Shown one piece after another: positions 26,041-38,058 of a stretch of DNA of 64,000 bases; position 1 is the stretch's first letter; every line of letters begins with the position of its first letter. The notes under the pieces are model-generated. The model searched no databases and was not told the DNA's origin. It saw nothing but the letters and a program-made list of their open reading frames with translations. The stretch is from Phanerochaete sordida (taxonomy: Eukaryota > Basidiomycota > Agaricomycetes > Polyporales > Phanerochaetaceae), in the NCBI GenBank assembly GCA_019973155.2, contig BPQB01000114.1, forward strand, positions 1 to 64,000. Direction: 5' to 3'. The translations under genes and the position numbers were made by a program.

Positions 26041-26341
26041 GCGGGCAAATGTCAATGCGATGTGGCTCTTGTACACAACCCCCTGCGGGAGCTCGGGAAC
26101 GCGCATGCGAGCTCAGCGTGCTGCAGGTATAACGGTACCTCCCGGAATGCGACAGGGAAGCATGCACGCAATGCGCAGCGATGCGAAGACCGTTCGCAAG
26201 GTTTGCTCGATGGCCCCGTGCCTTCCGTCCTGCCCACCTCCGCTAAACCCTATCTCGATATCGATACCGCGGGCACAGCTCCTATGCTGTCCTCGCTCCT
26301 GCGACGAGCCCCGCCTCCACTAGCCTGCCCGACCCATCACC
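26040..26341 (+). promoter_or_regulatory. 5' flank of array gene 3
   Basis: Homologous to 12540-12874 (GAATGCGACAGGGAAGCATG near 26145). It is followed by a C-rich run up to the ATG at 26342. Confidence 0.45.
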
Positions 26342-29158
26342 ATGTTTTCACGCCCTCGCGTGGAGCCGCTGACTCCAGACAAGATCTATGCCGGCAGTCT
26401 CGCGCAGCTGGGCCTCGGATATCCTTTATGGTGCCCAGGACCGCACGTCTCGGGTACTCCGCAGCGCGGAGACGTCGGTGTCGTTCTCGACGGCTCCTTC
26501 CTACGGCTACTCCACATCGACAAGGACGCTGAAGATAAGAAGGTCACTCACTTCAAGCCAGCGTTCTCATTCGGCGGCATAGAGCCCATGCCCGAAAACA
26601 CCCTACAATTCTTCAATCAACACGATGAGTCGCTTGGCCCCGGCCGTTACTGTAGCCACGGCATTAGTCGCACGGAAATGCATGCCACCGCAAACGCGTG
26701 AGTTCTTGCGTGCGATTGGAGCTACCGGAGTTGACAATCTCCCGACAGTCCGCTTGGTGGGACAGGCGCGTCGGCGAGCTTCAAATTGGACCATACATGC
26801 CGCGAAGCGCAGGGCGCGGCTCTCACCCTCCAAAGCAGCGCATGTGCCGAGCTGTCGAACTCTATGAAATTCCTGAGGACCTACGCTGCCCAAAACTTTA
26901 GAAAATGGCACAAGTACGCGACTGAGAAGCTCGGCTTTGAGGTCAAGCCAGAGGACATTATCCTGGTAACCGGGTGGCACAAGACCGGGAAGGACTGGGC
27001 GGCGACTGCGCTCGGGCACGACAAAGATGCCAGCACCTCTGTTGGTCTTGGCGGTGGCTTCAGCGGTTTCGCCGCTGTTAGTCTCGGTGGCTCGTCGGCA
27101 GAGACCACGGAAACCTCTCCGGTCGAGCATCACGGCTCCGGGTACTCGCAGAAAGGCAAGCGGTACGATGGCACTGTAAAGGATCAGTGCATCTTTGTCA
27201 AGGGTGTACGAGTCAAACCGCGGACCTTTCTTCCCAAAAAGATCATGGCGAGTGCGGGACCGCATCAGCTTCCACGCTCGGGCGACGGGCGTGGCGCTCT
27301 AGAAGGAGGGGCGGTGAAGGGGAACGAGGAAGACATCTTTGACTATGATTGGCCGGAGTACATGACTGAGGTACGTCTGACGGCGTTACTCGCTATCCAG
27401 AACACAGGTTGACCGGAGTGCCCGTACATTAGGGCCGAATCTCCGATCCCGTCGACCTTGTGCTTGAATACATCCTCGAAGTGCGTCCACACCTGGTTGA
27501 ACAGATTACCGTGGGACTAAGCAACGATGGTCAGGTATCCAAGGCTCTAGTTGCAGTTGCAAGCGACGATGAGGTTGAATGTATACTCGTGCGTACCCCG
27601 ATGTCGGTAAATAACTACCGCCTCACATTCCCCCAGTGCGGCAGACACATTCTCGATCTTGCAACCTTTCTGCGGCAGACACGATTCAAGATCGATGTTG
27701 ATGCAGATGGAAGTATGTCTACTGTATTATTGTACCAGACGATCTCGCTGATATTGCTCGCCGTAGTTGGCTCGCTCCGCATGGAGGATCTCGTTCGCTA
27801 CCAGCAAGAGCAGAAATTCGCGCGGCCCGCTATGGGGCTTGCCAGTGTCCGCGACCTGCCGCAGACAGCTCGCGAGTACAGACGTGCGCATCCGCCCATC
27901 ACAGCCGCCGACATTGACGCATGGCCTCAAATAACACGGGAGGACGCGGGTATCTTGACGGATAGCCAAATCCTGCTGGGTCCGACGCAGTCGAAGGCCT
28001 GTGCTGTGAGATACAAGGCAGCTGTCTTCGGCGACTCCGAAACAATGAAAAGTGAGTGATATGCCGTTTGCCTTCCAGGCCCGAGGCAGGAAGAACGCTT
28101 CGAGGCAGTACTAATGCCATCTTACGGTCACAGTCAACAACGAGCTCTGCGTCTCCTTGTCCGCCAATGGCAAGCTGCTCGCAGCAGCGATCGGTGAAAC
28201 GATCACCATCTGGCGGCTGCAGGACGGCCTCACTGTGCAACGGCTCGAGCGGGACGGGCACACAGACACCATCAAGCAGATCGCGTTTTCGAGAGACGGC
28301 CAGCACGTCGGATCGGGAGTCAACGACAAGGTTGCGCTCGTCTGGGACGTCAAGACCGGTGACGTCGTGCACCGCTTGGAGGGGCACGAGGAGGACGTCA
28401 ATTACGCCGCGTTCTTACCCGACGGCACGCAGATCGCGACCCGCTCCGACGATTCTCTCAGAATTTGGAACGCCTCAAGCGGAGATCTGCTTCATACCAT
28501 CACAGATCTAGAGCAATCAGGATGGTACACCGAGGTTATCTTCTCCCCAGATCTCTCCCGACTCGCTACACGCTCAGACGCCTCGCGCGAAGACACGGCC
28601 GTGGTGATCTTGGACTGCCGTACAGGCGAGCGCATCGCAACGCTGCGCAAGCGATACATCCACTGCATGGCATTCTCGCCCGAGGGCGACCGCATCGCGA
28701 CCGGGTCCAGGGACGGCAGGGCGTGCGTGTGGGACGCGGCGAACGGCAAGGCGCTGCTCGAGCTGAAGGGGCACACGGACTGGGTCCAGGAAGTGGCGTT
28801 CTCGCCAGATGGCGGCGAGGTCGCGACGGCATCAGACGACGGGACGGTCATGACGTGCGACTCGCGCACTGGCGAGCGGCGCTTCACGTTCTGTGTTGAG
28901 AGCGTCCGGGGCGGGGACAAGGAACGGGTCTTTGCTGTGGCCTACTCGCCCGTAAACGAGTTCATCGCGTGCGGCGCGTTTGATGGCTGCGTCCGTGTCT
29001 GGAACCGCAGAACCGGCGCGTTTGTGGCGACGTTTCAGGGACATACGGAGCCGGTTCTGCGTGTGATGTTCACGCCCGGTGGTTGGGACATCTTGTCGTA
29101 CGGTGCCGATGAAGTTGTACGATTGTGGAGCGTCCGGGACGCCCTACGTCTCTCGTAG
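26342..29158 (+). CDS. Array gene 3: two-domain N-terminus plus WD40 propeller protein, 821 aa
   Basis: Exons 26342-26697, 26749-27370, 27433-27480, 27535-27588, 27637-27712, 27767-28051, 28134-29158; 821 codons plus TAG. The exon 2 acceptor was chosen because the CAG at 26746-26748 keeps the frame into SFKLDHTCREAQGAAL; the nearer CAG ending at 26767 would shift it. The second domain has IILVTGWHKTGKDW and QCIFVKGVRVKPR. Exon 6 carries the extra 22 residues shared with gene 2 (DLPQTAREYRRAH). WD40 repeats include ITIWRL, ALVWDV, LRIWNA, ACVWDA, VRVWNR and VRLWSV. The gene is followed by the tail repeat, then block B with an inserted element. Function unknown. Confidence 0.88.
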
Positions 29159-29765
29159 AGTACAGACCCATGACCCATGTATTGACCAAATATTATTGTC
29201 CCTCGAGAGATTCCTGAGGGGCGGCGCAGCAGCAAGACATTGTCCAACACACGCTGTAGCAATAAATTGATTTCTATTGCCTCGAACTATGTCTTACCAG
29301 AGACATTTCTTGGATCTATGGGTAGTGTACGCCCTCGCAGCATGCTGCGGCTAGCGGCGGAGCATTTCATACTGCTCATCAGGCAGCGTGCGCATCATAA
29401 ACATGTCCGCCAGCATCTGCGACGTTAGAGAAAATGCCCCCCAGGCATACTTAAAGGGCAAAATCTGAAGCCCTGCAGGGCCTCGCGCCACCTTGCGCTG
29501 GTATGCATGTACCGGGCTTTCTATACACTTCGTACACCATAACATGCCGGTCCTGTGGAAAGTACGTGAATTAGAATGCCCGTGAAGGCCGCGAATCCGT
29601 GGCTGGAGCTGCCGGGCCCGTGGTAGTGATCGTTCCAAGAACGTCCCAGCTGAAAGGTATGCGTAGGCATCACGGTGACGTTCATGATGTCCGTGGCACG
29701 CGTGCCGCAATGAGGTCCACAATAGTGTTCACACAGCTTCCGCTTCATTGAACAGTCCACGGAGT
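29159..29765 (+). repeat. Conserved 3' flank ('tail') copy 3 plus left part of block B copy 3
   Basis: The tail landmark GCAGCATGCTGCGGCTAGCG is near 29336. The start of block B (GGTCCACAATAGTGTTCACA near 29713) runs up to the insertion. The last ten bases, TCCACGGAGT (29756-29765), are the left target-site copy. Confidence 0.6.
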
Positions 29766-30655
29766 CAGTAAGTCCAGGGGCCAAAACAGTCCGCCTGCGG
29801 TCCGCTCGCGGACCCCGTGCGGACTCCGCCCGGACTCCTCTCGGACTACGGACTGCGGCCGGACGGTGCCTCGAAGGTCGACGCGTCGACGTCGAGTCGG
29901 TCCCTCCTCGAGCCTCCTCGAGCCCCTCCTTCCCTCTCCTGCGGCAGCGGAGCCGAGCCAGCGGAGCCGAAGCCGGGGCAGACCGCTCATGTGGCGCGTG
30001 TACCGTGTGCCGCACCTGTTGCTGGACCAGCTCCCGCCGCTGTCCGAGCGCGAGGCGGTCGCGCATGGATACCTGCGGCGGAGCGCTGGCGTGCGTAGCC
30101 CTTACCGCCGCTGTTTCGAGGGGCGCACTAACAGTTGTGCGCAGGCACTCGACCCTGCCATCACCGCAAAGCGGGAGCGCCTCTTCTTCGCGTTCCTGCG
30201 CGTGTTCCGCGTCGAGCCCACGCAGGAGCTCGACGTCGCGCTCGTCCGGGTACGTCAATGCGCTTATTGCGTTTCCGCTGCGCGCTCACGCGCGCAGACC
30301 GCCGTCCGCCTCGCCGAGTCCGTCGGCGTGAGCTAGCTCCTGCGGTGCGCCGCGCCGGCCACCAAAACTGGCAGTACTTTGACCGCACGACAGGTACCTC
30401 AAAGACATGGAATATCTCGACGCGGTGCGCGCGCGCGTGCACCCATGGGTGTGGATCATTCGTTAAGAAAGTACCGCTAGCAGCGTGGCCCCGTAGGTCT
30501 CGGGGGACACGGCGCGGACCGGACGCGGACTGGTGGCGGACTGGTGGCGGACTGGTGGCGGAGTGCTGGCGGAGTGCTGGCGGACCGGAGAGGAGGCAGG
30601 CCGGAGGGAGACCGGACGCGGACCGGAATCGGACTATTTCAACTCCCGGACGTCC
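29766..30655. mobile_element. Non-autonomous DNA element of about 0.9 kb with TSD, degenerate TIRs and a captured ORF
   Basis: It splits block B, which is continuous in units 1 and 2. It is flanked by the direct repeat TCCACGGAGT (29756-29765 and 30656-30665). The ends are inverted: 29770-29805 against the complement of 30618-30653 agree at 26 of 36 positions. Both subterminal regions are dense in CGGAC/GTCCG motifs, including an 11-bp tandem unit (GCGGACTGGTG-like, about five copies) near 30523-30590. No transposase is visible. The TSD length and subterminal repeats suggest a MULE- or hAT-like non-autonomous element; the superfamily is uncertain. The GC-rich cargo differs in character from the flanks. 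Confidence 0.65.
29989..30336 (+). CDS. Small spliceable ORF inside the inserted element, 81 aa, unidentified
   Basis: Exons 29989-30090, 30145-30249 and 30298-30336 join in phase 0 into 81 codons plus TAG. Intron 1 (54 bp) has GTGCGT, an ACTAAC branch point and GCAG. Intron 2 (48 bp) has GTACGT and CGCAG. The product begins MWRVYRVPHLLLDQLPPLSE and contains KRERLFFAFLRVFRVEP. I do not recognise it. It may be a captured host gene fragment or a bystander; expression is unknown. Confidence 0.35.
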   Translation: MWRVYRVPHLLLDQLPPLSEREAVAHGYLRRSAGVRSPYRRCFEGRTNSCAQALDPAITAKRERLFFAFLRVFRVEPTQELDVALVRVRQCAYCVSAARSRAQTAVRLAESVGVS

Positions 30656-31450
30656 TCCACGGAGTGGGAGTAGCTGGGCAACCAATCCCAGCGAACCTTG
30701 GTACACCTCCCCGGTGCATGAATAGGTGGTTCGAAGTCCAGCGGAAGGGGTTCTCAGCCCGTACGGAGCGCATAAAGTCGCGTATCGAGGTGCGGAGGCG
30801 CATGGGCGCACGCCAGCGACGCCACAAGATCGCGTCCGTGGTGCCACACCGCCACAAGCCTAGGAGCCCGTGCGACGCGACCCACAGGCTTACCCAAGAC
30901 ACGATCAGTCACGTGTGCACCCCTCTGCCCATGGCTTCTGAGTATGGGCTGGGGTGACATGCGAAATGGAAGCGCTCCGCGGTGCAGAGCAGAAGGGGCG
31001 ACCGTGGCGGGACAGTGCCGGGCAAGCCGCGCTGTCTACCTAATCGAGCATACTTTCGTCTGCTCACGACGCCCGAAGGACATGCTAAGGTGACACGCGG
31101 AATGCAGGCGTTCCGTCGCGGCTCCAGCGATGCGTCCCGCTACACAATAGTCCATGCGATCTGGGTGCACCTATCGCGCCATGCATGCATAGGGGGACGC
31201 AGGTCTGGAACCCGGTTGCCGCAGCAGAGAAAGGCACGCCATATGTACGCGATGCTCGCTATACTTGTGCTTTTCGACTGTGCGTTTCATCCGTGCCCGC
31301 TGGTAAGCGAGTATCGGGCTTCCATAGGTCATCGGCGCGGTCTCTTCTACTTTCTCGCCTTTCGCGCACGGGTTTGTTGGATTTCTGCGCGCAGGCCTGC
31401 AACTGCCGAGAACCCGGTGGGTGGACTAGCTTGGAGGAGTGGGATCGGAC
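30656..31450. repeat. Block B copy 3, right part
   Basis: Starts with the right target-site copy TCCACGGAGT (30656-30665) and continues the alignment with 3470-4370 and 16280-17240 (TTCGAAGTCCAG near 30730). No intact gene. Confidence 0.55.
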
Positions 31451-33560
31451 TGTTCACTAATAGTTTGGCGGTCGATATCGATGAAGGTGGGGGCGGCGCA
31501 AGCGACGTTGTGCCATTGATATGGAAGCTTGAAACACAAAATGTGGTGGAGCTATTCGTGCTTTACATATAAGATAGCGGGACAACTGTATCTTGCAAGT
31601 ACGTGAGCTACGTATGCGCTGACTGAGATCGATGGTGAGATAGATGGAGTGTCGACCGGAAGGCAACACATACCTCAGCTCGCTTTGAAGCGACAATCAC
31701 CCTTCCCGCAATCCTATCGTTGGGCCGCTGATCTAACATCTCGTGGATGCGTCGTTGGTGGCAACCGTGGCCCGTCCGAGAGAAATACACTCACCGCGGT
31801 ATTCCCCGTCGCCCAGAAATATTTGTTTGATGACCGGTCGCGACAACCTCTCCTTGAGGCGGCACTGTCTGCAGAACGCCCTCATGGCACCGTCGAGGAC
31901 CCTCCCTTTTTTCAGTACAGGTGCCAGTCTCGGTGCGCGGCGCAGAGGCCGGTAGCGGCACCAAGGTGATTTTCAGGAGGGCGCCAGCACTTTACTGCTG
32001 GGCCGAATCATCGTCAGCGAGCGGTCCCTGGAGCGCATCGCAGACCGTTGCCGCGTCGCGTCAAGACCATATATGCAGCCTTGACACACATCCCGCAGCG
32101 AGGCCACGGATCCTGCGCGCAGGGGATCGTCAGCGAAGGACGATAGCAGACGGCGCGCGACGGCACTCACGTGGGGACGCGTAAATTGTGTTGGGACGTC
32201 AGTGCATCGCAAAAGAGCCGCAGAACCAGAAACAGCAAGGTTGGGAGTGTTATAGAGCATGGCGGCAGCGGCGTTCGACGGCACTAGTCATTTGATTAGC
32301 TAGAAAATGATAGCGGTGGGACGGGACAAAGGACGGGTAGCGGCACTCACGCAAAGCGGCATTCGCCCCTGGGATCTCAGCCCGCTACAGCTTTCGCACG
32401 ACAATCGGAGAGCTGTGCCGAAACCGGACGCGAGGGTCTCGTGGGTGCAAGGCACGGAAATGCTTTCCTTGCACAGATACCGTACATAGCTGTATCTGGA
32501 AACAGTCAACACCGGGACGCCGAGGAAGAGACACAATGGCACTTACTGTCGCAGCAAATCCGCTGCACTTCCGCGACTGTAGCTCAGCATTCGAGGTTCG
32601 AAGATCACCGCCGAGGCGCTAATCGGCGGGCCTTATATTGGCAAGGAGATGGCGTGCGAAGACGAACTTGAGTCTGAGGTACAATCGATGGCTCTATGCG
32701 CAGCGTGAGGTCAACGGAATCGCATCACCTGAGACGGCATACCTCTGGATGGTCTGTAAGGCAGGGAGACTGCTGCGTTTCCTTTGGACGGAAGCGTACA
32801 AGCCACCAGAATGCGCAGACTCGGCACCGCTGCTAGATCACCAGCCACGGCTCTTCCGCAAGCCTGTGCGTCGAATGTGCCGCCGGAATACGCTCGGTGG
32901 AGCGGTGGTAAACTGTGCGGTGTGGCTCCAGAATCTACCTTGAGACATCGGCGCTGCACAAGCGCGCACACGTGGGTGTCGTCGATTCCGCGACGTCCAC
33001 GACCGTCGGTGAGAGCACGCGACGCTGCTCCAGGTCGCAGAACGCGAATGGCGAGCATCTGCAGATAAATGTAGTGGCGCGTCGGTGCATAAGCGCGAGG
33101 CACTCACCACAGGATCAGAATGAAACGCTGCGTCAGCTGACGACGTCATACGCGTCTGCGGGTAGCGTTTCAACGAGCGACAAGTGCTCGGGTGCGGCCA
33201 GCCGCCCGTGCCCTCGATGAGCGCGGCGGTCAGCAGCTTCGGGTGGATATCGAGCGTGGGCAAGGCAATCGGGCGACGATCGCAGTGGAGGGTTCGAGGG
33301 TGACGATAGTTGAGATAGAGCCCGTTCTCAACGTATCTGCGATCACAATTGCGTTAGTTCTACAAGTTGAGCGCGCGGATAAGAGGGCTTACCTAGTTCG
33401 ACGGCTGCAATAAATAGATAATATCTTGCGTGCCGACAGAGCCAAACATCGGCCCCTCCAGCTCGTTCAATACCCCACCTCCATCCCGCGTGTTGAGCGT
33501 GATCATGAACTCGGCTAAAGGGTCCAGCGGGGCCAGGCAGCGGGCGAGGTCATGATCTGT
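31450..33560 (-). pseudogene. Relic M, copy 3
   Basis: Diverged copy of the minus-strand relic. An intron-like segment at 32113-32170 (58 bp) has GTGAGT, a GCTGACGA branch point and CGCAG. Protein-like minus-strand readings are FCRQCRLKERLSRPVIKQIF near 31800-31870 and LDIHPKLLTAALIEGTGGW near 33200-33260; the latter matches the LDI.PKLV pieces of copies 1 and 2. Another open piece is DPLAEFMITLNTRDGGGV near 33470-33530. Stops and frame breaks prevent a full model. Family unknown. Confidence 0.45.
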
Positions 33561-34600
33561 CATTTAGCGATGGCGGCCGCGTACCTCAGTGAGACTCGAA
33601 GCTCCGAGTGCGACCACCGAAACGATTGGGAAGCCTGAAATGTTGACCAGCGCATCACACGCCCCGCTCATCGGAGGGTTGCGTTGTGAGAGGATGGATG
33701 CGTGCGAGACGCAAAGAGAGCGGACCCTTGAGTGGAGGCTCGGAGGTCCTGTGGGGCAGTGAGCTGTTCTGCGGAACGGTCCGTCCCAGAACACTAACTA
33801 GCATCAAGAAGCCGCGATGTATTGACATCCATTGAAGTACTCGTTCGTCCTGTGAAGATGTCTCTACAAACAGCGCGTTAGTAGCGTACTGATGGAACGC
33901 GGAATGTGAACGCACTTTGGGCACCATGAGCTTCTTTTACGGTTCCTTCTGCAGCTTCGCGAGCTTCTTCAGCTTCTCGTTGGGCAAAGTCATGCCTGCA
34001 CAAGGGACGTAGAGAGTAGTCTTCCCGTCTCTGAGCATGTCTAGATATCTCGATACTCAGCTGAACACCCTGGGCGGGGGCGGACAGTCATACGCACTTC
34101 GTTGCTACATCGTAAGCCTTGTGCAAATTGTCGGGCGTGCAGGGCGCTGCTGACAGTATATGTGTCCTCGCTTAAGCCGAGAGTACCCATGTGTGATCGA
34201 GTCTGAATGTAATCTGGCCTGGACTGGCAGCACGCGAGCGTGGACGGGGTGCGAAAGTAGGCCGCGCGGGACGACAAACACGATGAGAAACATCCTGTAG
34301 CGGCTGCAATGACCTCGTGAGTAGTCCTGGTAGGTAGCTCGTATGCAACCTACGGCCTCGGATATGTACGGTCGTGCTGCGTCCAAGAAGATGCATCGCG
34401 CACGCATGTCCAGCCGATGTCAATAACAAGGACTCCTCGTGCAAACCTGAGAGCATCCTAGGATAAGCACCTGCATGATAATGCTTGACTGGCGGGTTAC
34501 TTACCGCCATGGAAGGGCACCGTTGTTGACACGGCTGAGCATACAGCAGGGAACGGCGGACGAAACAGGTCGAGTGCACTAGGAGGCGGTCGTTTTGGTG
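33560..34600. repeat. Block D copy 3 and unassigned spacer
   Basis: 33560-34150 resembles block D; the minus strand near 33925-33990 reads a Glu/Ala-rich stretch (QREAEEAREAAEGTVKEAHG). From 34150 to 34600 I see nothing I can assign. Confidence 0.4.
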
Positions 34601-37270
34601 AAAGGGGTGACGCACCGCGTGCGGCAGTTCTGGCTGGTAAGAGGCGTGCCGGTGCCCGAGCGGTGGGCGTATCCGCAGAGGGATCGAGCGAGGGCGGCGG
34701 AGGGGCGGATCGTCACCGGGCGCTCGGGGTTCGACAAGTGATCCGAACCCTTCGATTTAGATCTCGAGATCGACAGCTCTTCCCACGCTCTGCTCGCGCC
34801 GCCGCCGTCTGTCTGTCCGCCTTCGAGCAGCTCCCAGCCGTTCATCTCCTCCCTCGTCTTCCCATCGACAACAGCCCTCACCAGACAACACCGCTCAATC
34901 GGAGGCCTCGATTCTTGTCGCAGCAGCAGCCGCAGGCACGGCACCCTGCCCACGCCTCGACGTGCAGGCCGCACGCCCTAGGCTCACACCCCTCCGAACA
35001 ACGCTGCCTTTGCCCGAGCGAATGTGTCCCAGACCGTGCGTGTGGCGGTTGTGCTCCATTAGCTCTGCCATCGACAGACAGAGCAGCTCTGGGCTGCTAC
35101 GCCCCCACGACGCGCGGAGGGTTGGATCGTTGGGACGATTGGTCGAGGGACTCCGGCCTTGAAAAAGTGAGTCGTATGATCGTCTAAGCAATACATGTCT
35201 CTCACTCGATATCAGACTGGGACCAAAGTCGTGCGAGCTTTCCTTTCCCACATCTCAGTCGCCGACATCATTCATCCCGAGCCGTGCTGCGAGACGCATG
35301 CGCAAACGACCTCCACGGAATTTTCCACCCGTCATTTCATACTGCAAGCTCTACGAATTGAGAGGTTAGACTCTGGGACTACGCCGGCTATGGCAAAGGA
35401 CACCAGGACCAGGAACACGCTCACGGAGAACAACCTCGTAACAGAAAAGCACGCGGACAACCTGGGCGACATCGCGCGTTGCGTCAGCGTCGTCTCCGGG
35501 TCTAGCGGGTCCGGTACCCTGTAGTTCACGTTGATTGCGGCGTGGACGCGAAGGCCGCGAGCGTCCTCACGGTGCAGAAGATGCGTTTGCGCGCACCTGG
35601 GCAACATGCGCTGCAGCGCACAGCTCGACCAAGTCACAACCGGGCTCGCGGAAGCTGGTGCTGGGAAGCGAGGAATGTCTGGTGAAGATGCGATAGATGA
35701 GAAGGGGTGACCAGAACGCGACTCACGGAAGGGACGCAATGGGCGGAGCACTGGTGAAGGGCACCGAGAACCAGAGGATCAACTGATGGAACATTCGCCG
35801 CGAGGACGAAGAGAGCGAAGAGAAGAACAGGCTGCTCATGCTGGCAAAGGTACGTCCGTCATTCAGTCTAAAACCGCGCGCGCTTAGCCTTTCGTTCCTA
35901 GGACATGAGCCTTTCGACAGGTCCAGGGTGGACGCCGAGCCAAGGGCCTGCTTCAACTCGCTCGACTCGAGGAGATTGCAGTACACGGATGTAGGTCCCT
36001 GAACTTCAAATTCGCTTTCTCACCACCTCATGAGCTCGCACCAGCCCAGGTATTGAAGTAGCCAACGACATTCCGCCGCTATCCACAGCGCTCTCACCTC
36101 CACCTCAGCCGGCAATGCGCCCGCGTAGCGTCACCCTGACATCTGTCCCGACCATTCTCACCGCCACCGGCCCCAAACGCAGTGTGAACTCATTTCTCGC
36201 CGCGCCGTTGAAGTCGATCGAGCCATCTGCAGAGCCGCACGGCTCGGTCGGCCTGCGCGCGACCAGGACGATGCGCTACATCACGCACATCGAATCCCTC
36301 TTGAGCCTTGAGCCCGTCTGAGACACAACGATAGCTATGCCGTCACTATCGTCACAGACGCGCCGCTCAAGGTGAAGAACGCGAACGCGAAGCAGAAGTT
36401 GAAGCCCGTGCTCCGCCCGGCGAGCAGCCTCGGGTCCGGCGCCCCGCACGGCAGAGCACTCGCAGCCCACCACCTCAACGATGGGCCCGAGCACGCTCTC
36501 CCTCGTCTGTCCGTTCCTGGAAACACATCATCACGACACCGCACCAAGCGAACAGCGATTCGTCGACATCGCTGGACGAGGAGACCCATCACGAGGTCGC
36601 ACAGGCTACATCCGTTCACGCCCGCGTGGCGCTCCTCGCGACATGGGCCCGCTTTGCGCTGGGCTACTCTGTCGAGCGCGGGCACGTCGCTGCGCGCGCT
36701 ATTCCGTTGGTGCACACGCTTCCTATGCGATCATGTATCCGTGCTCATGATATTCTAGCTCCGGCACCGCGTTGACGCTGCGCACGACATGACATGCGTA
36801 AGCTCTTCTCCCCTATGAGTCTGACACGCCATGCGATATCTGATAAGCGTCTCGCAGACTGCCCAAGCACCTTGCCCTCCACCGCACCTTACACAATCAA
36901 GTATATCTTCGACAACTACGAGACACATTGCCATGCGTTGATGACCGCACGAAAAGAGTATGCAAGTCCGCGGAGGCCTTCCATCTCCCCGTCACGGTGG
37001 CACTGGCAATGCGTGTGAGCCGAGGTTGTTGTAGATTTGGTTGAACCGACCTTTTTGCAAGAGCATATCAGCGTCCGGTTGTATACGAAGCACGGCTGAA
37101 ATCGCAACCTTCAATGAGCTGAAGGCGTAGCTATTGGTGCAACATCGGAGACCGACTACGTACGCCGCCGGGGCTACTGCGGCTACGCATATACACTGAC
37201 TTGAATCTCTCGTAGTGTCGCGGGCATCATCGTCTTCGGTCGCAAGAATTGCTCTTGGCCTGGGCTGGCC
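34600..37270 (+). pseudogene. Relic P, copy 3
   Basis: Pairs best with 49560-51960: GGGACGATTGGTCG near 35131 and 50040, each followed by a GTGAGT donor-like site, and a Lys/Asn-coding GTGAAGAACGCGAACGCGAA stretch near 36371 matching 51262. The complement of 35390-35480 reads a hydrophobic run, as does the paired part near 50280-50350. No continuous frame. Family unknown. Confidence 0.4.
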
Positions 37271-37620
37271 TTAATGGCGAGATTCGCACTGCCTCGGGCA
37301 CGCGATTATTCTCGCGGTGACTTAAAGTACGACCAGCGTTCAAAATTCTACCTGTTTATGCAGCCCCTGGGATGGCGCCTCTTCGGCCCATCCTCTCGAG
37401 CCTGCTCCCTACTCCTTTGCTTGCGTAGATCCGTCTCTCAGCTGGGATTGCCGGCCAAGGCTCACAGCGACGGAACCTCCATTGTTGCACGATCTCGTGA
37501 CCGCCCCGCCTGTCGTGCACGGTATGCTGAACCCATAATGCTGCTTTTTCGCAGCCACTCTTTATGGCTCTGCGGCTGACGGCGTTGACCACGAGAGTTT
37601 GTATGTGGATTCTGTTTCAG
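37270..37620. other. Spacer with nothing recognisable
   Basis: Open frames are short and unrelated to the rest of the array. No repeat partner found by eye. Confidence 0.4.
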
Positions 37621-38058
37621 CCACTGAGGTCTGCCCCCGGGCTAGAGCGCATGTGCTCTCTGTGGACACTCTCTCCTCACGGGTGCACGTTGTGACCTTC
37701 GCTCATAGTGTTCTCCTGCAGCGTCGGGTGATGCATCATCCCTGTTCGCTCTGTCCTCGCGACCTGACACGTGCGATCCTAGGGCACGGTGGGCGTAGGG
37801 TCCGGCTTGCCCATACCTTCACACGCGCGACATAACTTCTCGATGGTCGACATCGAATCCTGTACAGCGCACAGCCATGGCCGTATGTGGAATGCGCAGC
37901 CTTGCGAATCACGTTCAAGACTCGTGGGACGTCCTTGTGTCTGGACATCACGCTCACAGCCTCGAACGTCTATCCTAGCATCGATACAGCGTGCGGCTCC
38001 CAGGCTCCCTCCACACCGCCATCCCATCCTTGTCTACCCCAGCATCCCCTCTCAAGCA
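37620..38058 (+). promoter_or_regulatory. 5' flank of array gene 4, duplicated upstream of gene 5
   Basis: Aligns with 44165-44654. Shared strings include TCGGGTGATGCA near 37725 and 44247, CTTCACACGCGCGAC near 37818 and 44409, and the TGACATCGAATC-type stretch near 37848. Conservation of about 440 bp ahead of two ATGs suggests the promoter and 5' UTR were copied with the gene. Confidence 0.5.

Noticed and set aside
26749..26767. Alternative exon 2 acceptor of gene 3 (CAG ending at 26767)
   Set aside because: It shifts the frame; the acceptor ending at 26748 restores the conserved CREAQGAALTLQ reading.
30523..30590. Short GC-rich direct repeats as a CRISPR-like array
   Set aside because: 11-bp units without spacers, inside a eukaryotic element; they are subterminal repeats of the insertion.
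32570..32615. Possible tRNA on the plus strand (GTAGCTCAG and GGTTCGAA strings)
   Set aside because: The two boxes are far too close together and no cloverleaf can be drawn.
37789..38058. Upstream in-frame ATG giving gene 4 an extra 90 residues
   Set aside because: The region is the 5' flank shared with gene 5, where the same extension is not conserved in frame; the MFRRPDK start matches the other copies.
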